Below are positions 22,301 to 37,300 of a stretch of DNA of 64,000 bases, in pieces. Numbering within the stretch: the first letter of the stretch is position 1; the number at the start of each line of letters is the position of its first letter. A program made the position numbers and the translations under genes. Below the pieces are notes generated by a model that was given only the letters and a program-made list of their open reading frames with translations, searched no databases and had not been told where the DNA came from. Source of the DNA: Desmodus rotundus (taxonomy: Eukaryota > Chordata > Mammalia > Chiroptera > Phyllostomidae); contig NC_071391.1 of the NCBI RefSeq assembly GCF_022682495.2, positions 13,491,680-13,555,679 on the forward strand, read 5' to 3'.

Positions 22301-25300
22301 TGCTCACTGGGAGTGTTATTGTAGAGGCAAGACTTATTTACATGAAATAATTAAAGAATGTAGATGACTGAATATTTCATTGTATGTTACTGAGATTAAA
22401 TGTATAATTTCAGATAAAGGGAAGCACCAAAATCAAGTCTTGAAAGATGAGTAAGTCACTGTTCACACATGCACATTCTAGGCCACTGTCCTTGGCTGCC
22501 AGGTTATATTGGTATGCAAACTGTTCTCCTTACATTAACCATGGCTGGACTTTTTCCTGACAAACCTCATATTCCTAATAGGATAACCTCATTTTTAGGT
22601 GCACCACTTTTATTTATTTTTCTTTTAACTTTTTATTATGGAAACCTTCAAATGTATAAAATAAAAACATCATAGTAAACAAACTCTCATACGCTGATCA
22701 AGTGATTTTAGAATTTACCAGGACTTGGCCAGGCTTCTTTGTTTTTAATCCCCTCTCCAATGTCCCCACCTAGATGTTATATAATTTTGTCTGAAAATAC
22801 TCCCAATATGTTTCTCTAGAGAAACACTGTCCAATAAAACTTTCTACAGTGACGAAATGTTCTATACTTGTGCTGTCCAGGATGGTAGCCACTAGCCATA
22901 TGTGGCTAGCGAGCATTTGAAATGCAGCTGTTATCTGAGGAACTACATTTAAAGTTTAAATTTGTAATTTAAATGTAAATAGCCAGCCACCTGTGACTAA
23001 AATATTAATCATCACTCCTTAAAAAATCTTTTTTTAATTTCTTGACTTTAGAGAGAGAACTATTGATTTGTGTTTCTACTTATTTATGCATTCATTGGTT
23101 GATTCTTGAATGTTTTCTGACTGCGGATTGAACCCCCAGCCTTGGCTTATTGGGACAACACTCTAAGCAACTGAGGTTTTAATAAAGCAGGCCATTTAAA
23201 GTTGGGAAACTATTAAGGATCTACCAAAAATTTTTGTAGAGAAAAAAAATAATGTGTCTGTGGTTTAAATAAAGTTCTAGCATTTAAAATGTATGTTGTA
23301 GAAAAGGAAGTCCCTTGTCATCTTGCAATTTTACATATGTTTTTAAAATTTTTTAAAAAGACTTTTATTTACTTATTTTTAGAGAGAGAGGAAGGGAGGG
23401 AGAAAGAGAGAGAAGCATCAGATGTGTGGTTGCTCTTGTTCGTCTCCCACTGAGGACCTGGCCCGCAACCCAGGCATGTGCCCTGACTGGAAATTGAACC
23501 AGTGACCCTTTGGTTCACAGGCCGGCACTCAATCCACTGAGGCACACCAGCCGGGGCTGTTTTTCAAATTTTAAAATATACAAATGATGCATGTTATCAT
23601 TGTAAAATTCTCTATTAATACAGTGATCACATTATTTATGGAATCACTTTTAGATGCGCTAGGATGAGGTATACCCTGAGTGCTGGCATTCTACTAAAAA
23701 CTGAGGTGTATATATGTGTGTGTATATACACATATATATATATTTTACATGTTTTGTTTATTTATTGATTTATTTTTAGACAGAGGGGGTGGGAGGGAAA
23801 GAGAGAAACAGCTCTATGTGGTTGCCTCTTGCATGCCCCCTACTAGGGACCTGTCCTGTAACCCAGGCATGTGCCCTGACTGGGAATTGAACTGGCTACC
23901 CTTTGGTTTGCAGGCTGGCCCTCAGTCTGCTGAGCCACACCAGCCAAGGCAAAAAATGAGGTATATTTTTAAGTATTCTAAGTGTACACTCTTCACAAAA
24001 AGGCCACCATTTCCTCATATATTGGGTGGCTTACATTCTAGTATAAATCACTAATAGAAACAGATGCTAATTGGCATTTTCTACCAAAGGGGCCGATGTT
24101 CTCTAGCTGATGATAATACAGTGCAGAGCCCTTGTTTGGATTTCCCCAGCAGGTGTCAGTGTTGGGCTGCTGCTACTGCCACTAGTCTAGAATAGAATGT
24201 TAGGGAAGAAAAGAAGGTGTTTTTACTGTACTTGTACCTTCTACTTGAAGAGAGAGGATTTATTCTTGGGCCTTGTAATGGAGGAGAGACTAAAGAGGCA
24301 GGTGTTGATCCTTGATGTTTCTGATGGAATTAATAGTGTTGCAAATAGGTAGAGTATTAAGTATTAGTGTGTATTCTGGTGTAGGTCTGTGTTGCTGGGT
24401 GGTAATAACAGGTACAGTTTGTCTCCTTTTGCAGTGGAAGGAGAGCTTTCTGTGTAGTTCACGCCAAGTTACAACTTATAACTTGGGTGGCAGGCCCTTT
24501 GCTTCACCACAATAAACTTTTTTGGGGGTGGGGGTCAGATAGCCCAGGATCTAGTAGGAGAAGATCAGGATATTATGACTTCTTGAAGCAGGAGCCCTGT
24601 GGCCTTGAAAGGCTGCTATTAGGAAAGAGAAAACTATTTAAATGGCATCTTGAAACTAGAAAGCCTAGAGCTTGAAAATCCAGCCTCTTTTTATTTTTTA
24701 TTTTTATTTCTTTTTAGAGAGAGGGGAAGGGAAGGAGAAAGAGAGGGAGAAAAATATAGGTGTGTGAGAGATACATTGATTGGTTGCCTCTCACCTGCCC
24801 CCAACTGGGGACCCGGCCCACAACCTAGGCGGCCCACAACCTAGGCATGTGCCCTGACTGGGAATCAAACCAGCAATCATTTGGTTCGCAGGCTGGCACT
24901 CAATCCAGCCTGGGTTACAACCTCTTTTTCTTTTTCTTTTTTTTTAGATGAGAAAACTCAGGTGCAGAGACAAGAAATAACTTTATAAGAGGTGCTTGTA
25001 GCAAAGGTGGGATTCAAATGCCTGGGTCCAAAAGAGGCCCTTCTTTCATCCATTTCATTTGAAATTAGTGCTTTCATACAGCCGTTTTTGCCCTCAAAAC
25101 TTCAGTTGTTCTTGCTTTGGCTGGGTGACTCAGTTTGTTAGAGCATTGTCTTGATGCGCCAAGGTTGTGAGTTCAATTTCCAGTCAGGGCACGTACAGGA
25201 ATCAGTATGTGCATGAATAAATGAGACAACAAATTGATGTTTCTCTCATTCTCTTTCCCTTCCTCACTCTAAAATCTATAAATAAAAAAAATTTTTAAAG

Positions 25301-28300
25301 AAAGAAAATACAAATTTCAAAGATTTTAAAGAAAACTTCAGCTCTTGTAGATCATTAATTGAGTGGTTCTTCAGTCAGGTCTCATTGTAAGAAATTGGAG
25401 GTCTCACAGATCATTTGTAATTACCGTCTCTGGGTAGAAATGTCACCAACACAATTGTTTCTAGGGACTCAGAAAAAAACAGTTTTAATTGCCCACAGAA
25501 CTGCATGAATAGTCCTTCTAGTGTGGTCGGGATGAGTTACGGAAGTTCACTGTTAAAATCCCAACAAGTGGGAGATCAAAATTGCGTGGAACCTTCCCCA
25601 AATAAATTGCTTCTTCACTCCGTCTCTAGATAGGTAACAAGGCCTTAGGTCTGAAGTATTTAGTAAGATTGAGTGTGTTCTGAGAACTGGTGTCTTCTGG
25701 TCTTTCCCTTCCCTTTATGATAGATGAACATTGGGGAGGACATTGATGGTTATAGCATAAAATTTGGTCTAGGACATCAAAGGTTAGAGTTGGAAGCCCT
25801 CATTAGATTTCTAAGTTTTTTTTAGACTTGAGGGGGAATTGGCTTTGGAGTTTGGAGCAATCTGAAGCCTCTTGAGACTTCATAGGTCAACTAACTTGTT
25901 TGATCCTTCAACTCTTGTCACATGGGGATCTCCAAGGAGCTTTTAGCAGAAACATCATTGATAGAGAGAAATAAATGGCTATGTTTGGAGGGCTAGTTGT
26001 AGGTTCCCAGAGGAAGAAGGCAACCTAGAAATTAGGAAGGTACCAGTTTTCTCAGATTATAATGCAGAGAGGGGTCCAACTTGAGCAGTTTCTGTGCTCC
26101 TACCTAACTGGGTCTAAAGGGTTTATGTAAAAGTCCTCCCAGTTTCTATGGATGGGGAGTGTACACAATTCATTATTCAGGATCTAGCACAGCGGTCACC
26201 TTTTCCTTTGGGAGACCTTCCCTGACTGCTCCAAAAAAATCACGTCCTCTTCTTTGCTGCTTGTGTACTAGACATAGACACTTGTAATATTGCATCCGCA
26301 GCAGAAAAGTATTTGTTTCTCTTCCTGACAGTGAGCTCTCTGAAGGCAGTCACTATGTCTGTGTCCCTGTTGTACCTAGGGTACTACCTGACACACATAG
26401 TAGGTGCACAGTAAATGGTAGTTGAATCAACCACATGGGATTTAAATTATATCCCCTATGATTCAGTATGCAGTGTAAATCCTTTTTGTCTTTTTTAGTA
26501 AACAAAGAAAGACTCTTTATTATATTATATCCTTTAGTCTTACAGAGTGTTGTTGGTTCAACAAGTACTCGTTGTATAAATGAATTGGCATTACCTAGAG
26601 TGCATGGCAGATACCTTCTAGAACTTGAGCTCAAGTGACTTAGAATTTATTCCTCTGTCTCACTGTTGTGCCATGTTTCTGACTTGTGTATTGGTTGTCC
26701 TGAGGCTTGTAATAAGTGGTCAGTTGTCCTTCGTACTGACTCCCACTGATGCCTCAGGGCCTGCATGTTATACAGCTTCCTCTTGAGACCATTTTGTTGG
26801 TCTTTGGCTTGACCTTTCACTGATACTAATATCTCTGTCAGTCAGTGCTATTGTTTTGCTTTGCTACTTAAAGACTCTCAGCAGTCTCCGTGATGATATA
26901 TTTGGTCTTGATAAAGTCTTGATAAAGTCCAAATTAGATGTGAGTAAACCAAAATTAAATGTGACAGTTCTGTTTCCCATTGGTGTTTCATATTTCTTGT
27001 GGTTGCTGTGGAAGGTGTTCACTAAATTTGTGTAGAAGTAGGGTGCTTTGGGTTTAAGAAAGTGGGTGCTTATTGTTTTTGTTTTGGGGCCTATGCATCA
27101 TTAGAATAAATGATTTTTAGTTTTGAAATGATTTTAGGTTCTTTTTTTCCTGGGGTTGGGCAGATTCCTTATATTAAGAGAGAGTTTTGCTTTACTTCTA
27201 ATTATGCCCCTAAGAAATTGGAATTACTGTCTTTGGCATTCAAGTTACAACAAACCCTTCCTAACTTTCGAGTTCTTTCTCAGAAGTTTAGCATTCAAGA
27301 ACAAAGAATAGGGAAGAACAGGAGAGAATCCTTTGTGGAATGGGAAAATCATGACTTGTTCCTGTTGGAAAAAGAGAAAACCAGGTATTGAGAAATCAAA
27401 AAGACAAAGCTGATGGTGGAATTTAAGCACCTTAGTGTTTTTGTTTAAAAGTTTACTTATTTTAGAGAGACATTGATTTGGTGTTTCGCTTACTTATGCT
27501 TTCATTGGTTGATTCTTGTACGTGCCCTAACCAGGGATCATGCCTGCCATCTTGGTGTGTTTGGGTGATGACCTAATCAACTGAGCTACCTGGCCAGGGC
27601 TAAGCAGCTTAGCTTACAGACATAAGGGAAGCTGGGGGAAGGTAAAACCCAGGCCTTAGAGGAGGAAGCTGAGGAGTATGAATAAGGCTGCTCCTTGCTG
27701 AGCATGGTTCTTGTTACAATCTTGGAAATTGGGCTGGTGAAAAAATTACTCTGATCAATGTGTTTATTCATTCAGTTAACAGATATTTACTAAGCATATA
27801 CTGTGTACCAGATATGATTTAAGCACCAGCAGTAAATCTCTCATTCTAATAAGAGACAGACAATAAAAAAAATATATTTATACTGCCAGGTGATGACAAA
27901 TTCTATGGAGAAAAATATTTTAAAATGTGAAGGGTGCTTGGGTGGAAGTTGGCAGTACTGAAAAGGGTCATCAGAGGAAGTCTTCATAAGGGGACACTGG
28001 AGTAGAGATCTCAAGTAAGCAAGGGAATAACCTCTATAGATATTGGGGACAAGGGCATTCTAGACATAGAGAAGAGCAAATGCAGAATCCCTGAGGCACT
28101 TGGCTGGAGCACAGTGAAGGATGAAGTGATGCAGATGAAGTTAGGGAGGATATGGGAACCAGATTATGCAGGGCCTTCTGAGCCATTTAAAGGATTTTAC
28201 CTCTTATTCTGAGTGATCCAGGAAGCCATCAGAAGTGGACTAGAATGATACTATATTTTAAAAGGATCACTCTGGCTGCTAACTGAAAATAGACTAAATT

Positions 28301-31300
28301 AGGGTTAGGCCAACATCATACACTTTTTAGATTAATTTGTGTCTTGAGACTGGTGAAAACCAGACAGCAAGAGTCAGTGATTGTGTCATAGTTAGGTCGG
28401 CCTTACATGTTTGGATGAAGAGTTGCTAAATAAAAAAAGAACTAAAGCCTCTTAGTAGGCGCATTATCTGCAATAAAGCCCTGTCACTCCCCCCTCCCAA
28501 TCATGATGGCATGTTATTGACTGAAGAAGGAAGGGGCTGAAAAATTTATAGTGAGCAAGGGATCATAAATGGAAATTTTAAGATGCCCATTTTTTCTGCT
28601 TACAAAACTAATACAAATTCAAGAATTCAGCCCTGACTGTTGTGGGTCAGCATGCCTGGGCATCATCCTGCAAACCAACTCCTGGTCTGGGCACATGGCT
28701 GGGTTGTGGTCCAGGTCCCAGTTGGGGGCATGCAAGAGGCAACTGATTGAGAAATATTTCTCTTTGCACATCGATGTTTCTCTCCCTCTCTCCTTCCCCT
28801 CTCTAAAAATAGATAGAATTCAAGAGTTCAAACATTACAGAAATGTGTGACATATAAAGTGAATTTTTTCCACAGTGTTAACCACTATTATCAATTTTTG
28901 TCAATTCCAGATTTTTTTCTATGTGAATGAAAACATTTTTTCTTTATTTGTAAATCTTCTGTCCATTATTTATTTACACATTTTGCTTAATATATCTGGA
29001 CATTTTCCCATGTTAATCTACATAGATGTTACATTTAAAGATTTTATTTATTTATTTGTAGACAGAGGGGAAGGGAGGGAGAAAGATAGGGAGAAAAGCA
29101 TCAACGTGTGGTTGCCTCTCACGTGCCCCCCACCTGGGACCCTGCCTGCAACCCAGGCATGTACCCCAACTGGGAATGGAACCAGTGACCCTTTGGTTCA
29201 CAGGCTTGTGCTCAATCCACTGAGCCACACCAGCCAGGAAAGATGTTACATTTTTAAAACAAAGGTATAGTATTCCAACAGTTGGATGCACCATAATTAA
29301 TTTAACACGTTCCCTCTTTGGTAGCATTTGGATTGTTTCTTTTTTGCTTTCAAAAACACTGCTGCAGCATCTTTTCTGTACTGTGCAGGTGTTTCTAAAG
29401 AGGATGAATTTTTAGAGGTACAGTTGCTGGGGCCAAAAGTATGAACATTGTTAATGATAAATGAAAATTAATTGAATAGTATTCATTATTATACAGATGT
29501 ATAAAGTGACATTTTCTATTTACTATTTTTTAAAATATTTATTTATTTATTTATTTTTAGAGAGAGGGGAAGGGAGGAAGAGAGAGGGGAAAGGAGGAAG
29601 AAAGAGAAGAAGAGAAACATCTATCGATTGCCTCTCACACACACCCCAGTTGGGGACTGGCCCCCAACCCAGGCATGTGCCCTGACCGGGAATTGAACCA
29701 GTGACCTTTTGTTTTGCTGGACGACACCCAGTCAATTGAGCCACACCAGTCAGAGCTATTTCCTATTTATTTTAGTGAACATAATTTTATAGGTATTCAT
29801 AATTTCATAGATTGGAACTCCTATTGCTGTTTTTACTTCCTTCTCCCATAAAATCTTCAGGTTTCTCAGAAAAACTTAGTAGCACTGGGTTTTTCAGGAA
29901 TGTGCCCTTCAAGATTAAGGAGGACTTCCATTTTATTAATTCTGAATATCTGCCACCTGGAGGTAGGTGTTCATGTACTTTAATTCTCAACAGCCTTTTA
30001 TTCAGTAGACATAACCTTGGTTCTATTTATGACATTCACTGCTTGCTGATTTTGGGCCACTTAGTCTTTTGGGCATCGTTAGATGATAAGAGAATCCAGG
30101 TATCTCTTGCCCCATCATAAGGGAGTAAAAGATATTTGACTTATTTGTCTTTAGGGGGAGTTAGAAAACCCCTTTCTCTGTTTGGCAATGTGAGGGTGAG
30201 GATAGGGTGGAAGAGAGAGGTGCCATTGTAGTTAATCTTTTTCACCTTTGTTGCTCACCTGCCGGCACAGTTTGAGCCTTTTTGAATTCTGTGTAACCCC
30301 TAGTTATATCCTATCAAGGGTTGGCAAAGTTTTTCTGTGAAGGATAAGATAGTAAATATTTTAGGCTTTGTAGGCTATTCAGTCTGTGTTACAACTACCA
30401 TACTTTGCCATTGTAGTGCGAAAGCAGCCATAAACAGTATGTAAGTGAATGAGTGTGGCTGTGTTCCAGTAAAACTTTGTGGACACATGCGATTTTCATA
30501 TAATTTTCACATGTCATGAAATAGTCTACTTTTGATGTTTTTTAGCTATTTAAAAATATAAAACCCTTTCTTAGATTGTGGGCTGTACAAAAACAGGCAG
30601 CAGGCCATACTTGGCTGGCAGACAGTGGTTTACTAATCCATGCTTTATGTGATTGTGATTTGGAAGAGAGTCAGGTGCTATTGTAATAGAAGGCATTATT
30701 ATAATGAGGGCCGGCAAGAGCTAGGTAGGGGGCTCCTCTTCCTCTACTTTGGACTAGAGGTCCTAAGTAGATTATTTTCATGGTTAAGATTTGGCAGAAA
30801 TGCATAAAGAGCTTCTTGTTTTCTATGCTCTCTGCCCTGAAGCAAAGGTTTTCCAATCTCGCTCTGTATGTCTTCAAAATTGTTTGCAAGCTGGGGAGGA
30901 TGTGCGCCTCCAGGTCCTTGAGACAGAATGCTTGACAAGCAGCCCTTCCCCCACTGCAGGTCAAATTAGTGCCTGTTAGGCTGATCTAAATTATCCCCCA
31001 TTATCCATCTCTTGCAGGCTGAATGGTGTAGAGCAGGCTGTGTGCTTTGTGCACACACTGAGAACTTGAAAAGATGTAATCGCGTCTGTCAGCTCAGAGT
31101 CTTGGAGTGTCGCAGGGACTACAGTGGCATCTATATGTGTGCTGCAGATACATTGGGCTCAACTTCCCATGTAGTCACTCTTCCCCTTCAAGTCGCCTTT
31201 CTACTGTATTTATTCAGAGTAGTGCTCTAAAGGGTGTGTTGGAGGTTTTGCTAAGACAGTAACACCAAGTGTGTGGGGTTTTGTTTGTATAGTATATTTT

Positions 31301-34300
31301 GCTTATTGTGATTGGTCTCAGCCCATTAGAGCTATGCAGATGGCTTCCCTTCAGCCTCTTGTATTTCCTGTATACTTATGGGTGGAGGGAGAATCTAGTA
31401 CATCCTTCTTGGGAACACTTCTGAAAACATGTTCGTGTGCGCAAATTTGGCTTTAGTGTGTGGGCCTGTTACATGAACCCAGAGGTTACAAAATAATCTT
31501 CAGGTGTGTTTGGCCCTCATAATGTTTCTAAAAATTTCATTTTTTCCCCACATAAATACAGATTTCTGGATTCTATTGAAAAAATGGGAAGGATCTGGTT
31601 TGATAACAATCAGCAGGAGTTGAGTAGTTGGTACTCCTTTACTCAAAGCGTGGACTTTCTTTGTGTCTTAGTCTGGACTGGGTTGACTTTACACATTTAT
31701 GTTTCCTATTTATTTCCAGTTTTGTGTTTGTCACTATTCCATGAGTTAAAGCAAAATAGTTGGTTCTGTGTAGGCAAATATCTTCTAAGTGCCCTACCAC
31801 TTGGCTCCACTAGGGGGAGGCACTGGCCATTGCAGTACCCTGTAACCCACCCATTCTGCCTAATTCATCCACAAGGGGCTCCCCTGCTGCTGGAGGCTGC
31901 TGACATGCCGACAGCCCCCTCACCTGAGAAGCTGCCTGAATTTTTAATAGCAACAATTAATAAACTCCTTCTCTGTTTCCAAAGAGGGAAAGTGGTGGTA
32001 CCAAGCTTTTTGCTGGCTGGCACACTTTAGTGAGTAGACCTCTGTTATGTGAGGTTGTGCAGTATGAAAGCAATCTTTCTTTGATGATGGACTATGTAAA
32101 ATAAAATCTTGGAGAAGAATGCTTGCACTTCTCCCTGTGAGGAGAGTGCCTTGGACAGAGGGGTGGGTTCCACTGAAAAGGCTGCTTGATTTGGGTGTCA
32201 CCTGCTAGAAAATTAAAAATCATGTTAGCATAGGAGAAGGAAATTGTAATAATAAAGGAACCGAAGGCTGAAAGAATGGCCTTGTCATAGAAAGAGAATT
32301 GCAGCTTGTTAACATTGTGCCCTTTTCCTTTGCTGCATCAGAGGGTATGCGTGTCGACCTTTTTGTCTCTTTTACCGCCCCCCCATATTCCCATGCATTT
32401 CTCTCCTTTTCCTCTATCTCCCTGCTGTCTCCTTAGATCACTTCACATCAGCAAGATGGCTTTTCTCCTTTTCTTTCTTTGTTCTGATGGCAAGTATAAC
32501 CTATTTTGCCTTTTTTCTTTTCTTTTTTTTCATTTTTAATTTTAAGGAATATTATTCTAAAACAAAAACATTAATAAAATCATAGGTCTATTCCAAGGTT
32601 TCTTAATATCTTCTGTAGCATTCCACCGAAGGTAGAAAACCACAAAACCCTTCCCTAAGGGTGGGTGTAAGTGGAAAGTAATACTGCTTTACTGCACTGT
32701 ATAGAATACAAGCTGAGAAGACAAGGAAACGTAGTCATTCCTATTCCCACCCTCCAGATCACTTTGGTTGAAGAACTGCTCACTTAGCATCTTAGGAGCT
32801 GTCTTGCTGAGATCACTGTGATCTACAGGCAACGAACCTTTCCCAGTTAGCGTCGTGCATGTGACACTGCCTACATCTGCCTGTGGGATAGCTACAGGGA
32901 CTAGCCCTCCGTGTGACGTATCATGTATTAGACAAATTGTGCACATAATTATTTTCTGTAAAGATCTTCCAGCTTAACGGTTTTAAATAGCTAAAATATA
33001 ATTGAGGTCACAGGGGCACCATGCCTGGCACTAGACACAAAGGTACTGTATTCATAAATGTTCAACTTTATACCAATAGCACACTGGAACAGTCAGAGGC
33101 GCAGTCACATTTTTCAAAATCAAGAGAAGTAAACACATCAGGGCTTTTGCACAACTGTAGAAAATTCTGTTCTTGGTAGTAGACAGGAAATAATTGGCTA
33201 AAGAAATAGGCTCATGGAGAGGCATAATCTAGAAGCTAAGTAACAGAATCATAGGATACTTGAAAAAGTCATACAAATCCTAACAGAGGCTAATATTTTT
33301 TCTACATCATTTCTTTTTTTTAAGTATATTTTATTGATTATGTTATTACCATTGTCCTAGTTTTTCCCCCTTTGCCCTCCTCTGCCCAGTACCCCCATTC
33401 CCTGCAGCAATCCCCCCCTTAGTTCATGTCCATGGGTCATGCATATAAGTTCTTTGGATTCTCCATTTCCTATACTATTCTTAACATCACACTATTTTGT
33501 ATCTACCCAGTATACTTTTTAATTCCTGCACCTTTTCCCTCATTCTCCTCCTTCCCCCTCACAGCTGGTGACCCTACAGATGATCTCCATACTTATGATT
33601 CTGTTCCTTTTCTGGTTGTTTGCTTTGTTTGTTTGCTTGTTTTTTAGATGTCAGTTGTTGATAGTTGTGAATTTGGTGTCTTTTTATGTTCATAGTTTTG
33701 ATCTTTTTTAAGTCCCTTTAACATTTCATGTAATAGTGACTTGGTGATGATGAACTCCTTTAGCTTTTACCTTGTCTGGGAAGCATTTTATCTGTCCTTC
33801 CATTCAAATGATAGCTTTGCTGGATACAGTAATGTGGGTTGTAAGTCCTTGCTTTTCATCAGTTTGAATACTTTTTTCCAGTCCCTTCTTGCCTGCAAAG
33901 TTTCTTTTGAGAAATCAGCTGAATGTTTATTTCTTCCTTATGTTCCAAATCTTTGATTTGAATCCCAGCTTCCTTCCCTTCACTGTTGGTTCCCTGTAGA
34001 TTTTTCTTTACTTTACTTAGTGTAACCTTCATTTCTTCCTTTATGTTGTTGCTGTACTCAGTGAGTTCTTTGAGCATCTTGATTACCATTGTTTTGAACT
34101 CTGCATCTGATAGATTGATTATCTCCATTTTGTTTAGATCTTTTTCTGGGGTTTTGTTCTGTTCTTTCATTTGGGCCATATTTCTTTGTCTCCTAAATTT
34201 GGCAGCTTCCCTGTTTGCTTCCATGTATTAGGTAGAGTTGCTTTGAATCCCTGTGAAAGGTACCTGTAAATTGTGTAGGGTGGAGCCAGGGTGGGGTAAC

Positions 34301-37300
34301 CCGCTTCACTGCTCTGTGGCTTTGTGTGGGGGGAGGGCTCGGAGAGAGGACACACCACTGCTTGGCTTCTGGGGGTTAGCCTGGTACTTGTCCTGTTTCC
34401 AGTCACTTCACCTAGTCCCTGTATGTGACTTGCACCCTTTGAGCTGTTGCCCTGGTGTTGAATCCCAGAGTGGGTATGTTTCCATGTGTTTTCAGACTAT
34501 GTGGGCCCTTTAAGCAAAGTTTCCTGAAAATCTGGCAGTTTCTTCTGCCGCCCCAACCCCTACTGGTTTTTACAGCCAGAAGTTATGGAGGTTTATCTTC
34601 TTGGTGCTAGAACCTCGGGCTGTGTGGTCTGGCCTGGGGCTGGGGTCACTTGCTTCCAAGGTGTCCCTCCCAATTTTTTATCCACCACACGTGAATGTGA
34701 GACTGCTTGTGCCTGTTCTTCTGCATCTGCCACTTCTCCACTGTGTCTCCACATCTCTACACCTCCTCCCCATCTGGATGATTGTGGCTTCTTTAAATCT
34801 TTATTTGTTGGACCTCCATACAGTTTGATTTTCTGACAATTCTGGGTGTTATTTGTTTTGAGATTTAGTTGTAATTCTTGTATTCTTTTTGTGGTTGAAT
34901 GAGGAGAAGCATGTCTACCTACACCTCTGTATTGACCAGAAGTCCTGTCTAAAATTTTACATCAGTAGTTTCTTATGCAAAAGTTTTTTAAAAAAACTCT
35001 ACCAAAAAACAACCCAAGTCATTTTTTGTTTACCATTACCATTTTACATGAAGTTGGTGAAATCATGAGACTATCTGGGGAAATTTTTCTAGTTGTAAAA
35101 TGTTTTGCAATGCAATAATTAACTAGTACACGCAAAGTGAACCTTGAATTGGATATAAAAAATTTGTGAGACAATAATACATTACCCAGAATTTGAAAAA
35201 TAGTAGACATAAGGCAGATGACAACACCAAGAAGATCCAAATATTAAAATGGCACCCTGAAAATGGTTTGTACCAAAACCTAATTAATTTTTTAAATTTA
35301 TTGATTTTTAGAGAGAAAGGAAGTGGGGGAGAGAGAAACATTGATTTATTACTCTACTCATTTATGCATTTATTGGTTGATTCTTTTTAAATATATTTTT
35401 AAAAGATTTTATTTATTTTTAGACAGAGGGGAAGGGAAGGAGAAAGAAAGGGAGAGAAGCATCAATGTGTGTTTGCCTCTCACCCACCCACTACTGGGGA
35501 TCTGGCCCGCAACCCAGGCATGTGCCCTGATGGGGAATTGAACCGGTGACCCTTTGGTTCACAGGCCAGCACTCAATCAGCTGAGCCACACTAGCAGGGA
35601 TATTGGTGATTCTTGTGTGCTCCTTGACCAGGGATCAGACCCTCAACTACGGTGTATGATGGCAATGTCTAACCTACTGAGTTACCATGCCAGGGCACAA
35701 AACCTAACATTCTTTTGGGTTGGGTATACAGTCTGTTTAGTTTTTTCCATAAAATAAAAGACACATTTTTTCATTTTCACCAATAACTTCATTGATTTAG
35801 ATATTTTGAGTATGTTGGCTATCTCCTGCTTGGTATAACATTGATTATTCTCAATTAATGTCTGGATTTGATCATCTCAACTTCAACTGCATTTATTGGT
35901 TGATTCTTTTGTACCTGACCATGGAGCATTGTCCAATGAGAAATCTCCAGCATGAAACTTTGCAAACTACCTTTGATACATTTGATCAGTCACAGCACCT
36001 TCTTCATACGCTGCACAAATCTTTTTTTGCATTTCAGTTGCATTATTACCTTTCTTAATAGTAGAGTGTGCTATGCTGAAAATGTTGCATATTTCCATCT
36101 TCAATATTAAAATGGCTACACAAAAATTCACCAATTTTGGTAAGTTTTTTTAAATGAATGCTGATATAACAGCTGCCACAATACAGTCTAACAAAATGGT
36201 CTCAAATAAAGTTAAAGATAACTAAGTGCTACTAGAGCCGTCTTACAGAGAAAAAATGAACTTTTTGGTTGAATCATTGGTTGGTTCTCTTATGTGCCTC
36301 AACCACAACCTTGGCGTATTGGGACAGTGCTCTAACCAACTGAGCTGCCCTGCCAAGGTGCAAAACCTAATAATCCAATTTTTATCATGTGCATGAAGCT
36401 CATTTAGTCAGAGAATAGATGAGGTGGGAGTTGGGGCTCCTGGTTAGGCTGTAGCAAGACAGTTCCCCTCTGATGTATCCACAAAAGGAAAGTGGCTTTT
36501 TGTGGCTTGCATTTATCTTAGCAAGACAGCCTGGTCCCTTCAACTCCATTGTATGCCTGAGAAAAGAGCGTAAAAATACTTCCATAAGAGGTAACAACTA
36601 CAAAGCTCACTCTGGAAAGATGTGATAATGTCATGGAAAAGGAGCACCACACACTGATTTTAACAGATTTTTTTTACTGGAAGAATCTATTTGTCATGTT
36701 CATACTGTAGGAAAATTGGAGGCCCCCATAAAAAGGTAATGCAGAAAAATTAGATTCATAAAAGATGGTAGACATTTAAAGTAGGCAAAAAATGGTATAT
36801 GGTATATATGTTTTCAAACAGATACAAAATAATCTCATTATGAAATGCCTTGATTTGGATATGACTTAAATCCAGATCCAGTTGCTCTGGTAAACCTCTA
36901 GAACATCTTTTAGAATGTCTGTTTTTAAAAAATACCTACTTTTTCCCTGGCCAGGTAGTTCAGTTGGTTACAGCATTGCCCTGATATGCCAAGGTATGGG
37001 TTCGATCCCTGAGTCACGGCACATACAAGAAGCAACCAATGCAATCAAGATGGTAGCATAGGTAGACACAGTTTGCCTCCTTGCACAACCACATCAAAAT
37101 TACAACTGAAATATGGAACAACCATCACATAGAACGGTCAGAAGTTGAGTTGAATGGAAGTATGACAACTATGGAATTAAAGAAACCACATCCATCCAGA
37201 CTGGTAGGAGGGGCGCCCCTTGAGTCCCCAGCTTGAGTGATAGAGAACTTTGTGCTTCTGGACCCTGAGGACGCCTACTACATTAGGCCACACTACCAAG

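Noticed and set aside
15173..23025. SINE-free interval around exons 2-7 as a sign of selection
   Set aside because: Comparable SINE-free stretches occur in the intron without exons, for example 40.6-49.1 kb, so the pattern is not distinctive.
13037..25305. Inverted SINE pairs flanking exons 2-7 as drivers of exon circularisation
   Set aside because: Pairs exist on both sides, but they are many kilobases from the exons and typical of any SINE-rich gene; nothing points to a specific circle.
31506..32030. 174-codon + strand open frame
   Set aside because: No recognisable protein and Phe/Leu/Ser-rich translation of T-rich DNA.
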